Below, piece after piece: positions 55,449 through 64,000 of a stretch of DNA of 64,000 bases. The notes under the pieces were generated by a model. The model did not search any database. It saw only the letters and a list, made by a program, of their open reading frames with translations, and was not told the origin of the DNA. Source of the stretch: Burkholderiales bacterium (GTDB lineage Bacteria > Pseudomonadota > Gammaproteobacteria > Burkholderiales > SHXO01); the NCBI GenBank assembly GCA_020854105.1, contig JADZGB010000027.1:62001-126000 (forward strand), given 5' to 3'. The position numbers and the translations under genes were made by a program. The first letter of the stretch is position 1. Each line of letters opens with the position of its first letter.

Positions 55449-56627
55449 ATGGTCGTGCGGCCGATCCGGTGGCGCCCGCCGCCCGCGCACGGGCGGCAGC
55501 GCGGTCAGGCGATGGTGGAGTTCGCCATCATCGCGCTGGTGCTCATCCTGCTGATCGCCGGCGGCATCGAACTCGCGCTGGCCGCGTTCTCCGGGCAGCG
55601 CTCCTCGGATGCAGCCAGGGCGGCCGTCGCGGACTGGGTGTATGCGACGGGGAATGCAGGGGTATACATGTCAAGCGCCACGCCTCTCGAGTGCAGCGAG
55701 GATCCCGTCTACGGCATCTACGGTGAAAACTGCGTCGATTGGCAGATCAGCAATTCCCCTCACGTCGAGCCGCCACTACCTGAGCCGCAAGTGGGACTGG
55801 GAGACCACGCGCAGTCGTTCGATCGTCCTGCGTGCGATCCGAACGATGCCGCGGTGTACGACGACGGGCTGCCGGATGACTCCGTCACCAATCCCGATGA
55901 TCCAGGAACAGCGGTCTATCTGTTCAATCCCCGACCCATCGACCTGACGGATTGCATCGGCCAGGACGGCGACGATGCCAGCCGCACGCGCCGCGCCGTC
56001 CTGATCGAGAAACTCCCCGCACTCAATCGTGCGCTGTATTCCTCCTACCAGAAGCACTGCGGCGATGCCGACGGCAACGAGGTGATCTGCGGCGACCCCG
56101 CGGTGGTCTCGACCTACCTGCGCCTGCCCGGGCGGCTGGATCCGGTCACCGACACGGTGGGCATCGGCGTGCTGGACAACGACCCGGACTCGCCCGGCTT
56201 CCAGTTCCCGCTCGACGCGGCGCCGCGGCCGGCCTTCGAGATCGAGTGCGCGCCGGGGGGCACGACCGATTATGGCGCGTGCGACACGATGGATAGTGAT
56301 GCGGGCAGGGACGAGCCCGTTTGCTGGCGAGAGCAGGACAGCATGGAGCCCGTGCCACTCGCCTGCGAAGTCCGCGTGCGCGTGCGCTACCGCTACGTCT
56401 TCAACGCCTTCCTGCAGTTCCCGTTCATGTACTGGCAGGATCCCCTGCCGCCCGAGGCGCTGGAGCAGCTCGACCGCGGACCGGGCGGGGCCGGCACGGT
56501 GGGCAGCGAGGTCGCACGCGGCAACGTCCGGCGCCTGCAGCGCACCTTCCTGGGCTGCTGGGAGACGGTCACCATCGGCCCGACTGCCGGCATGCAGGGC
56601 AGCCGCAACCTCAGAGCATGCAATTGA
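55449..56627 (+). CDS. tadE: TadE-like pseudopilin, long form
   Basis: This 392-residue protein has a short basic lead, then GQAMVEFAIIALVLILLIAG, the TadE-type prepilin signature with E5-like Glu. The long soluble part contains several cysteine pairs (TPLECSEDPVYGIYGENCVD; DRPACDPNDAA; SYQKHCGDADGNEVICGDPA; EIECAPGGTTDYGACDTMDS). The usual TadE has 150-200 residues, so the extra domain is notable. It starts 8 bases after tadV and presumably forms a minor tip subunit of the Flp pilus. Confidence 0.85.
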   Translation: MVVRPIRWRPPPAHGRQRGQAMVEFAIIALVLILLIAGGIELALAAFSGQRSSDAARAAVADWVYATGNAGVYMSSATPLECSEDPVYGIYGENCVDWQISNSPHVEPPLPEPQVGLGDHAQSFDRPACDPNDAAVYDDGLPDDSVTNPDDPGTAVYLFNPRPIDLTDCIGQDGDDASRTRRAVLIEKLPALNRALYSSYQKHCGDADGNEVICGDPAVVSTYLRLPGRLDPVTDTVGIGVLDNDPDSPGFQFPLDAAPRPAFEIECAPGGTTDYGACDTMDSDAGRDEPVCWREQDSMEPVPLACEVRVRVRYRYVFNAFLQFPFMYWQDPLPPEALEQLDRGPGGAGTVGSEVARGNVRRLQRTFLGCWETVTIGPTAGMQGSRNLRACN

Positions 56628-56648
56628 CCCGGAGACGGTGAACACGAC

Positions 56649-57617
56649 ATGGCACAACAACCGATCACGCTTCGCATGCGCCAGCGCCGGCGCCAGCGCC
56701 TCGTCATCCTGGCGGTGGCCTTCCTGCTGCTCGCCGCGGGCGCGGCCTGGTACTGGTACACGGGCACGCGTTCCGAGCCGCAGCGCCGCGAACAGCAGCC
56801 GCCCGGCACCGTCGCCGTCCCCGTCGCGGGCGGCGACATCGCGCTGGGCGAATCGATCCGCCCGCAGTTTCTGCGCAGCCGCTATCTGCCGCCGGCCGCG
56901 GTGCCGCCCGACGCCATCGTGCGCTCCTCGCAGCTCGCCGGGCGCGTGGTGCTGCGCCGCATTCCGGCCGGCGCCTATTTCCGCGAGGACGACCTGGCCC
57001 CGGTGGGCGCGCCGGCGAGCCTGTCCGGCCTGGCCAAGCCGGGCATGCGTATCGTCGTGGTGGAAGCAAGTCAGATTTCCGCCGTACCTGGCTACATCCG
57101 GCCTGGTGACCGCGTCGACGTCCTGGCAATCTCGTATGGCGGGGGCATGAATCCGGCAAATGCGGCAGCTCAGCGGCTGGCCGCCAGTCCGAACACGGTG
57201 GAGGGCGGCGGCAGCCAGCCGGGTGATCCGAACGCGGCCTCGCGCCGCACGCCTCGACCGGGCGCGGGGATGATGATGATGGGTGCCGAGACGCAGATGG
57301 TGGCCAAGCTGGTGGGCGAGGACGCCGAGGTGCTGCGCGCGCCGGAGACGCCGCCGCGCGCAGCCGGCAATCCGCGCGCCGCACGCGGCGGCGAGCGCCA
57401 CCTGGTGCTGCAGATGAAGCCGGACGATGCGCACATCACCACCCTCTCGCTGGCCGCCGGGAACAGCCTGCGCCTGGTGTTCCGGCCGTTCAACGAACGC
57501 GAGCGTGTCCGCGCGGAACGTCCGATCGACGAATTCACGCACGTGACCGCCGACGTCAGGCGCATCGAGGTCATCAACGGCGTGAACCGGGGGTACGAGC
57601 AGACCACGCTCGACTGA
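56649..57617 (+). CDS. cpaB: Flp pilus assembly protein CpaB/RcpC
   Basis: This 322-residue protein has an N-terminal membrane anchor (LVILAVAFLLLAAGAAWYWY). A SAF/beta-clip domain (TVAVPVAGGDIALGESIRPQ; AGAYFREDDLAPVGAP) is followed by the RcpC/CpaB domain (GMRIVVVEASQISAVPGYIR; GERHLVLQMKPDDAHITTLS; AAGNSLRLVFRPFNE). A Gly/Met-rich insertion (about 160-230, PGAGMMMMGAE) is present. CpaB is a periplasmic protein needed for secretin and pilus assembly, probably binding peptidoglycan. It is 21 bases after tadE. The secretin gene is not in the window. Confidence 0.9.
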   Translation: MAQQPITLRMRQRRRQRLVILAVAFLLLAAGAAWYWYTGTRSEPQRREQQPPGTVAVPVAGGDIALGESIRPQFLRSRYLPPAAVPPDAIVRSSQLAGRVVLRRIPAGAYFREDDLAPVGAPASLSGLAKPGMRIVVVEASQISAVPGYIRPGDRVDVLAISYGGGMNPANAAAQRLAASPNTVEGGGSQPGDPNAASRRTPRPGAGMMMMGAETQMVAKLVGEDAEVLRAPETPPRAAGNPRAARGGERHLVLQMKPDDAHITTLSLAAGNSLRLVFRPFNERERVRAERPIDEFTHVTADVRRIEVINGVNRGYEQTTLD

Positions 57618-57640
57618 TTTTCTCGCTCGCCCGCCACGCC

Positions 57641-59428
57641 ATGCGCCTGCCGATCGCCCTGGGGCTGCTCGCGTCCCTCTGGCTGGTGCCACCGCTGCTG
57701 CCCATCGCGCAGTGGCCGCTCAAGCACTTCCACCGCGAATGGCTGGCGGCCGCGCTCGCGCTGGCCGCGTGTGCGATGTGGCTGCCGCTGCGCGGGCAGC
57801 CGCTGGTGCTGCCGCGCAGCGGCCTGTATCTGCTGGCATTCGCCCTGTACGTGCTGGCGCAGCCGCTCTTCGTCGATGCCCCGTATGCGCAGCCGGCGGT
57901 GGCCTACGCCCTGTATCTGGGCTGGGCGGCCCTGCTGCTGATTGCCGCGGCGGGTGTGCGCGAGCGTGCCGGCAGCCAGAGCATGGTGCGTGCGATCTGC
58001 TGGGCGGCGTTCGCGGGAGCGCTGCTCACCGCCGCCGCCGGCTGTCTGCAGGCCTACGGCGTGCCGGCCTGGGTGGAGCACCTGATCCTGCAGGACAGGC
58101 GCATGACCGTGTTCGGCAATCTCCAACACGCGAGCTACTTCGCCGACCAGCTGCTGATGGGCATCGTGGCCGGCGCATGGCTGTTCGCCGGCCGGTGGCT
58201 GCGGGCCTGGGCGCTGCTGGCCGGATTCGCGCTCATCGGCCTCGCGCTGGCACTGAGCGGGTCGCGCGCGGTGGTGCTGGTACTGGTGCTGCTGCCGCTC
58301 AGCGGCGCGCTGCTGTGGATGCGCCAGCGTGACGAGTCCCGGTCCGATCCCGCGCCGCGTCGTCTGACCCTGGCCAGTGGCGCAGCGCTGATCGCCTTCC
58401 TAGCCTGGGAGTGGGGCACGCGCACGCTGCCGATGCTCGCGCCGGCAGCCGGGCACAGATCGACGCTCGCGCGCGTACCGCACGATGGCGCCGGCATGAA
58501 CCAGCGCTGGCCGCTGTGGGACAAGGCGCTGGAGATGTTCGCCGACTCGCCCGTATTCGGCGCCGGCCCCGACGCGTTCACATGGCACTACTTCCGGCTG
58601 CTGGAGTCTCAGCCGGCGCTGGCCTACACCGTGCACTCGCACAACCTGGTCACCGAGATCCTCGCCTGCTTCGGGCTGATCGGCACGGGGCTGCTGGCAG
58701 CGGCGCTGGGCGGCTTTGCCTGGCGTCAGCGCGCACGCCTGCCGAAGGCGGCATGGTGGCCGGTGAATGCGATGCTGGCCATCGTGTTGCTGCGGGCGCT
58801 GCTCGATCTCAATCTGTGGTTCGCGCATCTGCTGGCGCCGTTCGTCGTGCTGATGGGCGTGGCGGAGCAGGGCGGGGTGCGCGCACCGGGCAGGTTCGCC
58901 CCACACGCGTACGCGATGGCGGTGGTGATCGGCGCCGTGGTGCTGCTGGTGACGATGCGCGATTTCCGGGCAATGGCGGTCGCCGGTGCGGCCGCGCGCC
59001 CTACCGGGCTGGCGGCGGCGCTCGGGTCCGCGCGCGACAACCCGTTCTTCACCGCCCTGGTCGATTCCATCCGCGCCGATGCCATGCAGGTGGATCTCGG
59101 AGGCAGCCGCGCGCAGCTCGTGCTCAACTCGCGCTCGATGAACTGGCGGCCGACCCCTCGCATGGTGTGGCGCCAGACCGCGCTGCTGGCGGTCAACGGC
59201 TATCCGGCAGAAGCGTGCCGCCTTCTCGACAAGGCGCTGCGCATCCATCCACGCCATGCCGACCGTGCGCGCGGCTGGTACGTGCGCAACACGGCGACGC
59301 CCGCGATCGCGACGCTGCTCGGCCAGATGGATGGTCTACAGGCCGGGGGAAGTGTCGAGGCCTCGTGCAACGCGGCGGCCGTGGCGGGTGCGGTGAGGCA
59401 ATCGCCCGCGTCGTCGGCGCGGCGGTAG
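57641..59428 (+). CDS. Wzy_C/PglL-type O-oligosaccharyltransferase (O-antigen ligase family)
   Basis: This 595-residue membrane protein has about 12 helices. A PglL-like N-terminal region (TVFGNLQHASYFADQLLMGI, with Asn-x-x-His) leads to the Wzy_C periplasmic loop (NQRWPLWDKALEMFADSPVF; VHSHNLVTEILACFGLIG, with the typical His). The C-terminal soluble tail (NGYPAEACRLLDKALRIHP) has a TPR-like helix, as in PglL_A. Such enzymes move lipid-linked glycans onto proteins, including pilins. It is the fifth + strand gene of the Tad arm, 23 bases after cpaB, so Flp or TadE is a likely acceptor (inference). Confidence 0.82.
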   Translation: MRLPIALGLLASLWLVPPLLPIAQWPLKHFHREWLAAALALAACAMWLPLRGQPLVLPRSGLYLLAFALYVLAQPLFVDAPYAQPAVAYALYLGWAALLLIAAAGVRERAGSQSMVRAICWAAFAGALLTAAAGCLQAYGVPAWVEHLILQDRRMTVFGNLQHASYFADQLLMGIVAGAWLFAGRWLRAWALLAGFALIGLALALSGSRAVVLVLVLLPLSGALLWMRQRDESRSDPAPRRLTLASGAALIAFLAWEWGTRTLPMLAPAAGHRSTLARVPHDGAGMNQRWPLWDKALEMFADSPVFGAGPDAFTWHYFRLLESQPALAYTVHSHNLVTEILACFGLIGTGLLAAALGGFAWRQRARLPKAAWWPVNAMLAIVLLRALLDLNLWFAHLLAPFVVLMGVAEQGGVRAPGRFAPHAYAMAVVIGAVVLLVTMRDFRAMAVAGAAARPTGLAAALGSARDNPFFTALVDSIRADAMQVDLGGSRAQLVLNSRSMNWRPTPRMVWRQTALLAVNGYPAEACRLLDKALRIHPRHADRARGWYVRNTATPAIATLLGQMDGLQAGGSVEASCNAAAVAGAVRQSPASSARR

Positions 59429-59467
59429 GCACGCCTTTCGTCAGCGCGGCGCAAGCCTCGATCATCG
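59429..59467. other. Convergent junction between pglL-like gene and DUF192 gene
   Basis: This 39-base gap at the meeting point of the two Tad arms contains no gene. The next REP copy begins at its right end. Confidence 0.6.
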
Positions 59468-59497
59468 TCATCCCGGCGAAAGCCCGGATCCAGGGAA
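59466..59497. repeat. REP-like single copy H
   Basis: GTCATCCCGGCGAAAGCCCG followed by GATCCAGGG overlaps the 3' end of the DUF192 gene and gives its stop and last codons. Confidence 0.75.
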
Positions 59498-59833
59498 GCA
59501 TTCGACGATGCGCAGCCGGTCGCCCTCGGCCACCTCGATCCTGCGGCCGGCGTTGAATTCGATCACGCTCCGTGCCTGCCGCACCCAGGGCGACACGCGC
59601 CAGGGACGCATGGCCTGGGCCACGCGCAGCACGCGCTGCTCGGCGTCGAGGAAGACCACGTGCAGCGCATAGCGCATGAAGTGCGTATGCACCTGCTGAC
59701 AGGGACGGATCCACAGCGCGGCGTCGTCTGCCAGAGGCGCGTGGCCGATCAGTCCGCGCAGGCGCGCGAAGAAGGAATCGGCGACGAGCAGGCGTTCGGC
59801 GAGGACCGCATCGCGCGTGACGTTGATCAGCAT
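59468..59833 (-). CDS. DUF192-family protein
   Basis: This 121-residue protein starts at MLINVTRDAVLAERLLVADS with AGGAGG upstream. It matches the DUF192 pattern (FARLRGLIGHAPLADDAALW; VHTHFMRYALHVVFLDAEQR; RVAQAMRPWRVSPWVRQARS). The fold is a small barrel of unknown role, often found next to pilus or secretion genes. It follows tadC by 20 bases in the minus-strand Tad arm. Its last residues (PGSGLSPG) are encoded by a REP-like repeat. Confidence 0.88.
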   Translation of the reverse strand: MLINVTRDAVLAERLLVADSFFARLRGLIGHAPLADDAALWIRPCQQVHTHFMRYALHVVFLDAEQRVLRVAQAMRPWRVSPWVRQARSVIEFNAGRRIEVAEGDRLRIVECFPGSGLSPG

Positions 59834-59853
59834 CGTGCCTCCTGCGTTCGCGT

Positions 59854-60711
59854 TCACAGGCCGCGCATGCCCTGCAGCACCTGTTCGAGCACGCGCACCA
59901 CGCGCAGCCAGGAGGGCATGGCGGCGACTACCAGGATCGCCGGAAAGATGGTGAACAGCATCGGGAAGAGCATGCGGATCGGCAGCCGTTCGGCCCGGCG
60001 CTGGATCTCGGCCTCGTTGTCGCGAAACAGTGCGCGTGCGTGGTGGTGCAGCACGCGCCCGAGCGACCCGCCGCTGATGTCCGCCTGGATCAGCGCGCTG
60101 GTGACGTCGGACACCTCCAGCACGTTGCAGCGCTGCGCCCACAGGCGCAGAGCGTCGGTGCGGCGCTGCCCGCGGCGCATCGCCTCGTTCATGACGTTCA
60201 GGTCGAAGTAGAGCGGATGCGCGGCATCGGCCTCGCGCAGCAGATAGGACAACGCCGCCTCGAAGCCCTGCCCGCCTTCCATGACCGCGGCGAGCAGCTC
60301 CAGCGCATTGGGCAGTTCGCGCTTGATGCGCTGTGTGCGCGCATTGGCACGCATGCGCAGCAGCCACACGCTCGCCGCCAGCCCGGCGAAGCCGGATGCC
60401 ACCGCCACGCCGCTCGCGGGCAGGGCGGCGGTGCCGCTGGCGAGTGCGCCGGCGAACCCGGCCGCGGCCCCGACCGCCATGACGGTCACGCGTCCGCGCC
60501 AGGTGGAGAGGAATCCGGACAGGTGGTAGAAGAACCACGCCGGCCCGCGCAGGCCGTAGTCGCCCGCGCTCAGATCCTCGCGCTCCTCCTGCTGCGCGCC
60601 CTCGAGCCCGAACAGCAGGCGCTCGCGCAGGGCGTCGCGGCGCATCTCCAGCACCACCCACCCCGTGGCGCCGAGCAGCAGCAGGAAGGCGGCGGCGAGG
60701 ACGACGCCCAT
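59854..60711 (-). CDS. tadC: Flp pilus assembly protein TadC (T2SF)
   Basis: This 285-residue inner-membrane platform protein has an N-terminal anchor (MGVVLAAAFLLLLGATGWVV) and a T2SF domain (RIKRELPNALELLAAVMEGG; ALIQADISGGSLGRVLHHHA; RRAERLPIRMLFPMLFTIFP). It has a C-terminal helix pair. With TadB it forms the membrane core driven by TadA. It lies 4 bases after tadB. Confidence 0.92.
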   Translation of the reverse strand: MGVVLAAAFLLLLGATGWVVLEMRRDALRERLLFGLEGAQQEEREDLSAGDYGLRGPAWFFYHLSGFLSTWRGRVTVMAVGAAAGFAGALASGTAALPASGVAVASGFAGLAASVWLLRMRANARTQRIKRELPNALELLAAVMEGGQGFEAALSYLLREADAAHPLYFDLNVMNEAMRRGQRRTDALRLWAQRCNVLEVSDVTSALIQADISGGSLGRVLHHHARALFRDNEAEIQRRAERLPIRMLFPMLFTIFPAILVVAAMPSWLRVVRVLEQVLQGMRGL

Positions 60712-60715
60712 CGTC

Positions 60716-61663
60716 TCAGCTGTCCAGGCGCGCGATGCGCCGCAGCCAGAAGAAACCGACGACCATCAGTGCACCGGCCACCATCAGCGCCTTCTGTCCG
60801 ATCGGGTCGGCCAGCATCTCCTGGAACAGGTGCGGATTGAAGCTGTAGGTGATGAAGCCGATGACGAAGGGCAGGGCGATGAGCACGATGCTCGCCAGGC
60901 GCGCCTGGGCGGTGAGCGTGTCCACGCGCAGCTCCATGCGCCGGCGGCTCTCGAGCTGGTCGAGGACGTAGCCGAGCATGGTGCTCATCTCGCCGCCCGC
61001 GTCCCACTTGATGCGCAGCGCCGTGGACAGCAACTTGCCCGCCGCGCTGTTCCAGTTCTCGGCCCAGTCGCGCCACACCTCCACCGGCGCGGCGCCGATC
61101 TCGAGGCGCCGGATAATTTCGTTCATCGACGGGCCCAGGGGTGCGGGAGCGTTGCGCGCGGCATTGCGCACGGCGGCCAGCGGGGTGCCGCCGGCACCGA
61201 GCGTGGTGATCATCTGCGTCACGAAGGAGGGCAGCTGCAGTTCCAGCTTGCGCACGCGGCTGGCCGACACCATCGACAGCACGACCCAGGTGATCGCGAT
61301 CACCGCCAGGAACGCGAGCAGACCCACGTCCACCCGGCCGCTGAGGAGCAGCGCGACGAGCAGCGCGAGCACGGCGGCGGCCGCCACGGCCAGCACGAAG
61401 CCGGCGAGGCCGAGCGGCATGCCCACACGCAGCAGGCGCTCCTGCAGCCTGCGTGCGAGCGGCGAGCGCGACAGCAGACGTTGCAGCGCCGCGACCTGCA
61501 GCAGGTCGGCCGCATCCTTCCACAGCGACACGTCCCGTGCCGGCTCGTCGAACACGCCCGCCATGAGGCGTTCGCGCTGCGCGTCCAGGCGCGTGATCCA
61601 CAGGTACCACGCGAACAGCGCCACCACGGCGGCGGCGAGCACGAGCAGCACGACGATGGCCAC
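60716..61663 (-). CDS. tadB: Flp pilus assembly protein TadB (T2SF)
   Basis: This 315-residue protein has an N-terminal helix (MAIVVLLVLAAAVVALFAWY) and two central helices. The T2SF domain reads LELQLPSFVTQMITTLGAGG, PVEVWRDWAENWNSAAGKLL and KWDAGGEMSTMLGYVLDQLE. It ends with two C-terminal helices. It is the partner of TadC in the inner-membrane platform. It lies 4 bases from tadA and tadC, forming one operon. Confidence 0.92.
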   Translation of the reverse strand: MAIVVLLVLAAAVVALFAWYLWITRLDAQRERLMAGVFDEPARDVSLWKDAADLLQVAALQRLLSRSPLARRLQERLLRVGMPLGLAGFVLAVAAAAVLALLVALLLSGRVDVGLLAFLAVIAITWVVLSMVSASRVRKLELQLPSFVTQMITTLGAGGTPLAAVRNAARNAPAPLGPSMNEIIRRLEIGAAPVEVWRDWAENWNSAAGKLLSTALRIKWDAGGEMSTMLGYVLDQLESRRRMELRVDTLTAQARLASIVLIALPFVIGFITYSFNPHLFQEMLADPIGQKALMVAGALMVVGFFWLRRIARLDS

Positions 61664-61667
61664 CTGG

Positions 61668-63074
61668 TCAGTCCTCGCGGAACAGCTCGGGGTCGAGCAC
61701 CACGTCGCGCTCGTGGAAGTGCTCGGCGTGCGCGCTGACGATGCCGGTGGGCCGGGTCACCAGTGCGTTGCCCTCGCGCCGGGTGACGAACAGGTCCTGG
61801 GTCAGCACCACGCCGTTGTCGGTGCCGGTGATCTCGGTGATGAAGGCAACGCGCCGCTGCCCGCCCTCGTAGCGGTTCAGATGCACGATGAGCTGGATGG
61901 CCGAGGCGATCTGCTCGCGCAGCACGCGCTGCGGCAGTTCCACGTCCGCCATCAGCATCATCGTCTCCAGGCGGGCCAGCGTGTCGCGCGGCGAGTTCGA
62001 GTGCAGCGTGGTGAGGCTGCCGTCGTGGCCGGTGTTCATCGCCTGCAGCATGTCCAGCGCCTCGGACCCGCGCGCTTCCCCGACGATGATGCGGTCGGGA
62101 CGCATGCGCAGTGCGTTGCGCACCAGATCGCGGATGGACACGAAGCCCCTGCCCTCGGTGTTGGACGGACGTGCCTCCAGACGCACCAGATGCCGGTGGC
62201 TGAGGATCAGTTCAGCCGTGTCCTCGATGGTGAGGACGCGCTCGTCCTCGCCGATGAAGTGCGACAGGCAGTTGAGCATGGTGGTCTTGCCGGAGCCGGT
62301 GGCGCCGCTCACCACGATGTTCAGGCGTGCCTGCACCGCGGCGCGCAGGAACTGCGCAGCGCGCCTGGGCACCGAGCCGCGCTCGACCAGTTCCTCCAGG
62401 CGCAGGATGTCGCGCATGAAACGGCGGATCGAGATGGCCGGGCCGTCGATCGACAGCGGCGGGATGATCACGTTCACCCGGCTGCCGTCGGGCAGGCGCG
62501 CGTCGGCCATGGGCGAGCCCTCGTCCACGCGCCGTCCCACGCGCGAGAGAATGCGCTCGATGGTGAGCATCAGGTGCTCGTTGTCGTGGAAGCGCACGTC
62601 GGTCGATTCGAGCACGCCGTGGCGTTCCACGAACACCGTGTGCGGCCCATTGACCAGGATGTCGGCCACGGTCGCGTCCGCCATCAGCGGCGCGAGCGGA
62701 CCCAGCCCGATCAGCTCGTAGACCAGGTCGCTGCGCAGGCGCAGGCGCTCGACCCGGGACAGGGGAATGGTCTCGGCCTCGAGCGTGACGGCGAGGTAGT
62801 CGTCCACCGCCGTCTCGATCTGCCCGAGCGTGGCATTGGCCACCGCCTGCGGATTGAGCACGTCCACCAGTGCGCGGTGCAGGCGCTGGCGCACCTGGTC
62901 ATAGCCGGTGGAGGTGGCCTGCACCGGATCCTCGCGCAGCATGCGGCCTTCCATGGCCGGCTTGGCCAGCGAGCGCATGCGCTCGGCGATCAGGCTGGAG
63001 TGCTGGTGCTGCGTGCGGCGCAGGTTGTCGCGCAGGGTGGTACCGGGGTCGCGCGGGAGCGGATCCTCGGACAT
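61668..63074 (-). CDS. tadA: Flp pilus ATPase TadA/CpaF
   Basis: This 468-residue secretion ATPase of the VirB11/GspE family starts at MSEDPLPRD. Motifs are Walker A SGATGSGKTTMLN, an Asp box (RVLTIEDTAEL), Walker B (MRPDRIIVGEARGSEALDML) and a His box (TGHDGSLTTLHSNSP). The N-terminal domain includes ADILVNGPHTVFVERHGVLE. It powers polymerisation of the Flp pilus. It starts 2 bases after tadZ. Confidence 0.95.
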   Translation of the reverse strand: MSEDPLPRDPGTTLRDNLRRTQHQHSSLIAERMRSLAKPAMEGRMLREDPVQATSTGYDQVRQRLHRALVDVLNPQAVANATLGQIETAVDDYLAVTLEAETIPLSRVERLRLRSDLVYELIGLGPLAPLMADATVADILVNGPHTVFVERHGVLESTDVRFHDNEHLMLTIERILSRVGRRVDEGSPMADARLPDGSRVNVIIPPLSIDGPAISIRRFMRDILRLEELVERGSVPRRAAQFLRAAVQARLNIVVSGATGSGKTTMLNCLSHFIGEDERVLTIEDTAELILSHRHLVRLEARPSNTEGRGFVSIRDLVRNALRMRPDRIIVGEARGSEALDMLQAMNTGHDGSLTTLHSNSPRDTLARLETMMLMADVELPQRVLREQIASAIQLIVHLNRYEGGQRRVAFITEITGTDNGVVLTQDLFVTRREGNALVTRPTGIVSAHAEHFHERDVVLDPELFRED

Positions 63075-63076
63075 GG

Positions 63077-64000
63077 TCAGAAGCGCGCCAGCAGTCGTCT
63101 GCCGCGTTCCAGCCACGACTCTGCGCCGCGCAGCGCGGAGGACTCGCCGCTCAGGCGTGCGGCGAGCAGGCGGAAGCTGTCGGTCAGGCGCTGGTTGGGG
63201 AACGCCTCCAGCACGGTCTTGCCGTTGTTGGCCGCGATGGTGGCGTGCACGTCGTAGGGCATCACCATCTCGACCGGCCAGTCGAGCGTCTCGGCCACCA
63301 GATCGGGCGGCACGTTGCCGCGGAAGCGCGTATAGCGGTTGATGACCACGGTGATGCGGCTCTCGCCGTAGCCGGCCTGGCGCAGCATCTGCAGGTTGTG
63401 GCGTGCGCTGCGGATGGCCGGCACCACCGCCTCGGTCACCAGCAGGATGTGGTCGGCCAGGTCCATCATCGCCAGATTGAGACTGGACAGGATCGGAAAG
63501 GTGTCGACCAGGGTGTAGTCGTAGGTGCCCTTGGCCACCAGCAGGATCTTGGACAGCTGGTCTTCCTGGAAATCCAGCTCGAGCGGGTTGTCCGACGAGT
63601 GGGCGAGCACCTCCAGGCCGCTGGCATGCGGCGTCATCAGGCTGCGCAGCATCTCCGAATCGATGCGCCGGTATTCCGCCACGGCGTCGCGCAGCCAGTG
63701 CTCGGGGCGCAGGTCGAGCATGGCGGCGATGTTGGGCGCCTGCGTGTTGGCGTCCACCAGCGCCACGTGTCCGCTGCCCAGCGCCTGCACCAGCGCGTGC
63801 GCGGTATTCACCGTCACCGTGGTCTTGCCCACGCCGCCCTTGCTGCTGTAGGTGACGACGAGCCGGCCCTGGCGGCGCGTGGGCGCGCCGTCCTCGCTCT
63901 GCAGGCGCAGCGCCTTGCGCAGGATCTGGTGCACCTCCTCGTCCTGTACCGGCTGGGCGAGCACCTCCTGCGCACCCGCGCGGATCGCGCGCGTGATCAC
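63077..64000 (-). CDS. tadZ: Tad pilus assembly protein TadZ/CpaE (5' end beyond window)
   Basis: The C-terminal 307 residues of a TadZ/CpaE ParA-like ATPase are present; the reading frame runs off the right edge. Deviant Walker A is VTYSSKGGVGKTTVTVN. Other motifs are HVALVDANTQAPNIAAMLDL, DYTLVDTFPILSSLNLAMMD and ITVVINRYTRFRGNVPPDLV. The start of the window part (ITRAIRAGAQEVLAQPVQDE) is the end of the N-terminal pseudo-receiver. TadZ positions the Tad machinery at the cell pole. Confidence 0.92.
   Translation of the reverse strand: MITRAIRAGAQEVLAQPVQDEEVHQILRKALRLQSEDGAPTRRQGRLVVTYSSKGGVGKTTVTVNTAHALVQALGSGHVALVDANTQAPNIAAMLDLRPEHWLRDAVAEYRRIDSEMLRSLMTPHASGLEVLAHSSDNPLELDFQEDQLSKILLVAKGTYDYTLVDTFPILSSLNLAMMDLADHILLVTEAVVPAIRSARHNLQMLRQAGYGESRITVVINRYTRFRGNVPPDLVAETLDWPVEMVMPYDVHATIAANNGKTVLEAFPNQRLTDSFRLLAARLSGESSALRGAESWLERGRRLLARF

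Overview
The window is GC-rich chromosomal DNA with dense, mostly real genes on both strands. ParE/ParC, GreB, LpoB/YcfL, MetY and Tad proteins all look proteobacterial, and ParC/ParE read most like Betaproteobacteria; the genus cannot be fixed from sequence alone. No rRNA, tRNA, CRISPR array, integrase or transposase was seen.

Layout. 1-6.5 kb: the end of an OmpA-type gene, a NYN-LOTUS protein, a serine beta-lactamase-like hydrolase, a cyclic-nucleotide-binding protein, an HDOD protein, a secreted hypothetical and a DksA/TraR zinc finger. 6.5-11.6 kb: a winged-helix protein overlapping parE, then parC (topoisomerase IV). 11.6-18.1 kb: a 1733-residue multi-PAS hybrid kinase and an HD-GYP response regulator. 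18.3-25.2 kb: SulP permease, DMT permease, an ECF sigma/anti-sigma pair, a stand-alone DsbD alpha-like protein and a CorC/HlyC-type membrane protein. 25.4-28.8 kb: two divergent Nramp-like transporters flanking a RidA gene. 28.8-37.4 kb: Rieske protein, glutathione reductase-like enzyme, GreB, peroxiredoxin, an operon of D-threonine aldolase-like enzyme/MetY/alpha-beta hydrolase, a TPR protein and a 3-hydroxyisobutyrate dehydrogenase-like enzyme.

37.8-44.4 kb is the most interesting region. On the + strand are a sigma-54-type regulator with a degenerate receiver, a coiled-coil plus beta-barrel outer-membrane protein and a small exported protein. Converging on them is a four-gene - strand operon: a 576-residue Gly/Ala/Asn-rich exported protein, a 121-residue exported protein, a C39 peptidase without an ABC transporter, and a 164-residue exported protein. 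Both small operon proteins carry a double-glycine leader motif (LxxxxLDxxRGG) after a Sec signal peptide. The three non-protease products share a QNS-x4-[LV][IV]Q C-terminal signature. The logic resembles functional-amyloid (Fap-like) export, but the substrates look different.

44.7-53.4 kb: an epoxide-hydrolase-like protein, an enolase-superfamily enzyme with an M20 amidohydrolase, queG, the COG3014/YcfL/LpoB lipoprotein operon and a truncated TonB-dependent receptor. 53.5-64 kb: a PepSY protein and a Tad (Flp pilus) locus split into two converging arms (flp-tadV-tadE-cpaB-pglL-like on +; tadZ-tadA-tadB-tadC-DUF192 on -).

A dispersed REP-like palindrome family (core like GTCATCCCGGCGAAAGCCGG) occurs in at least eight intergenic clusters and forms the last codons and stop of three genes.
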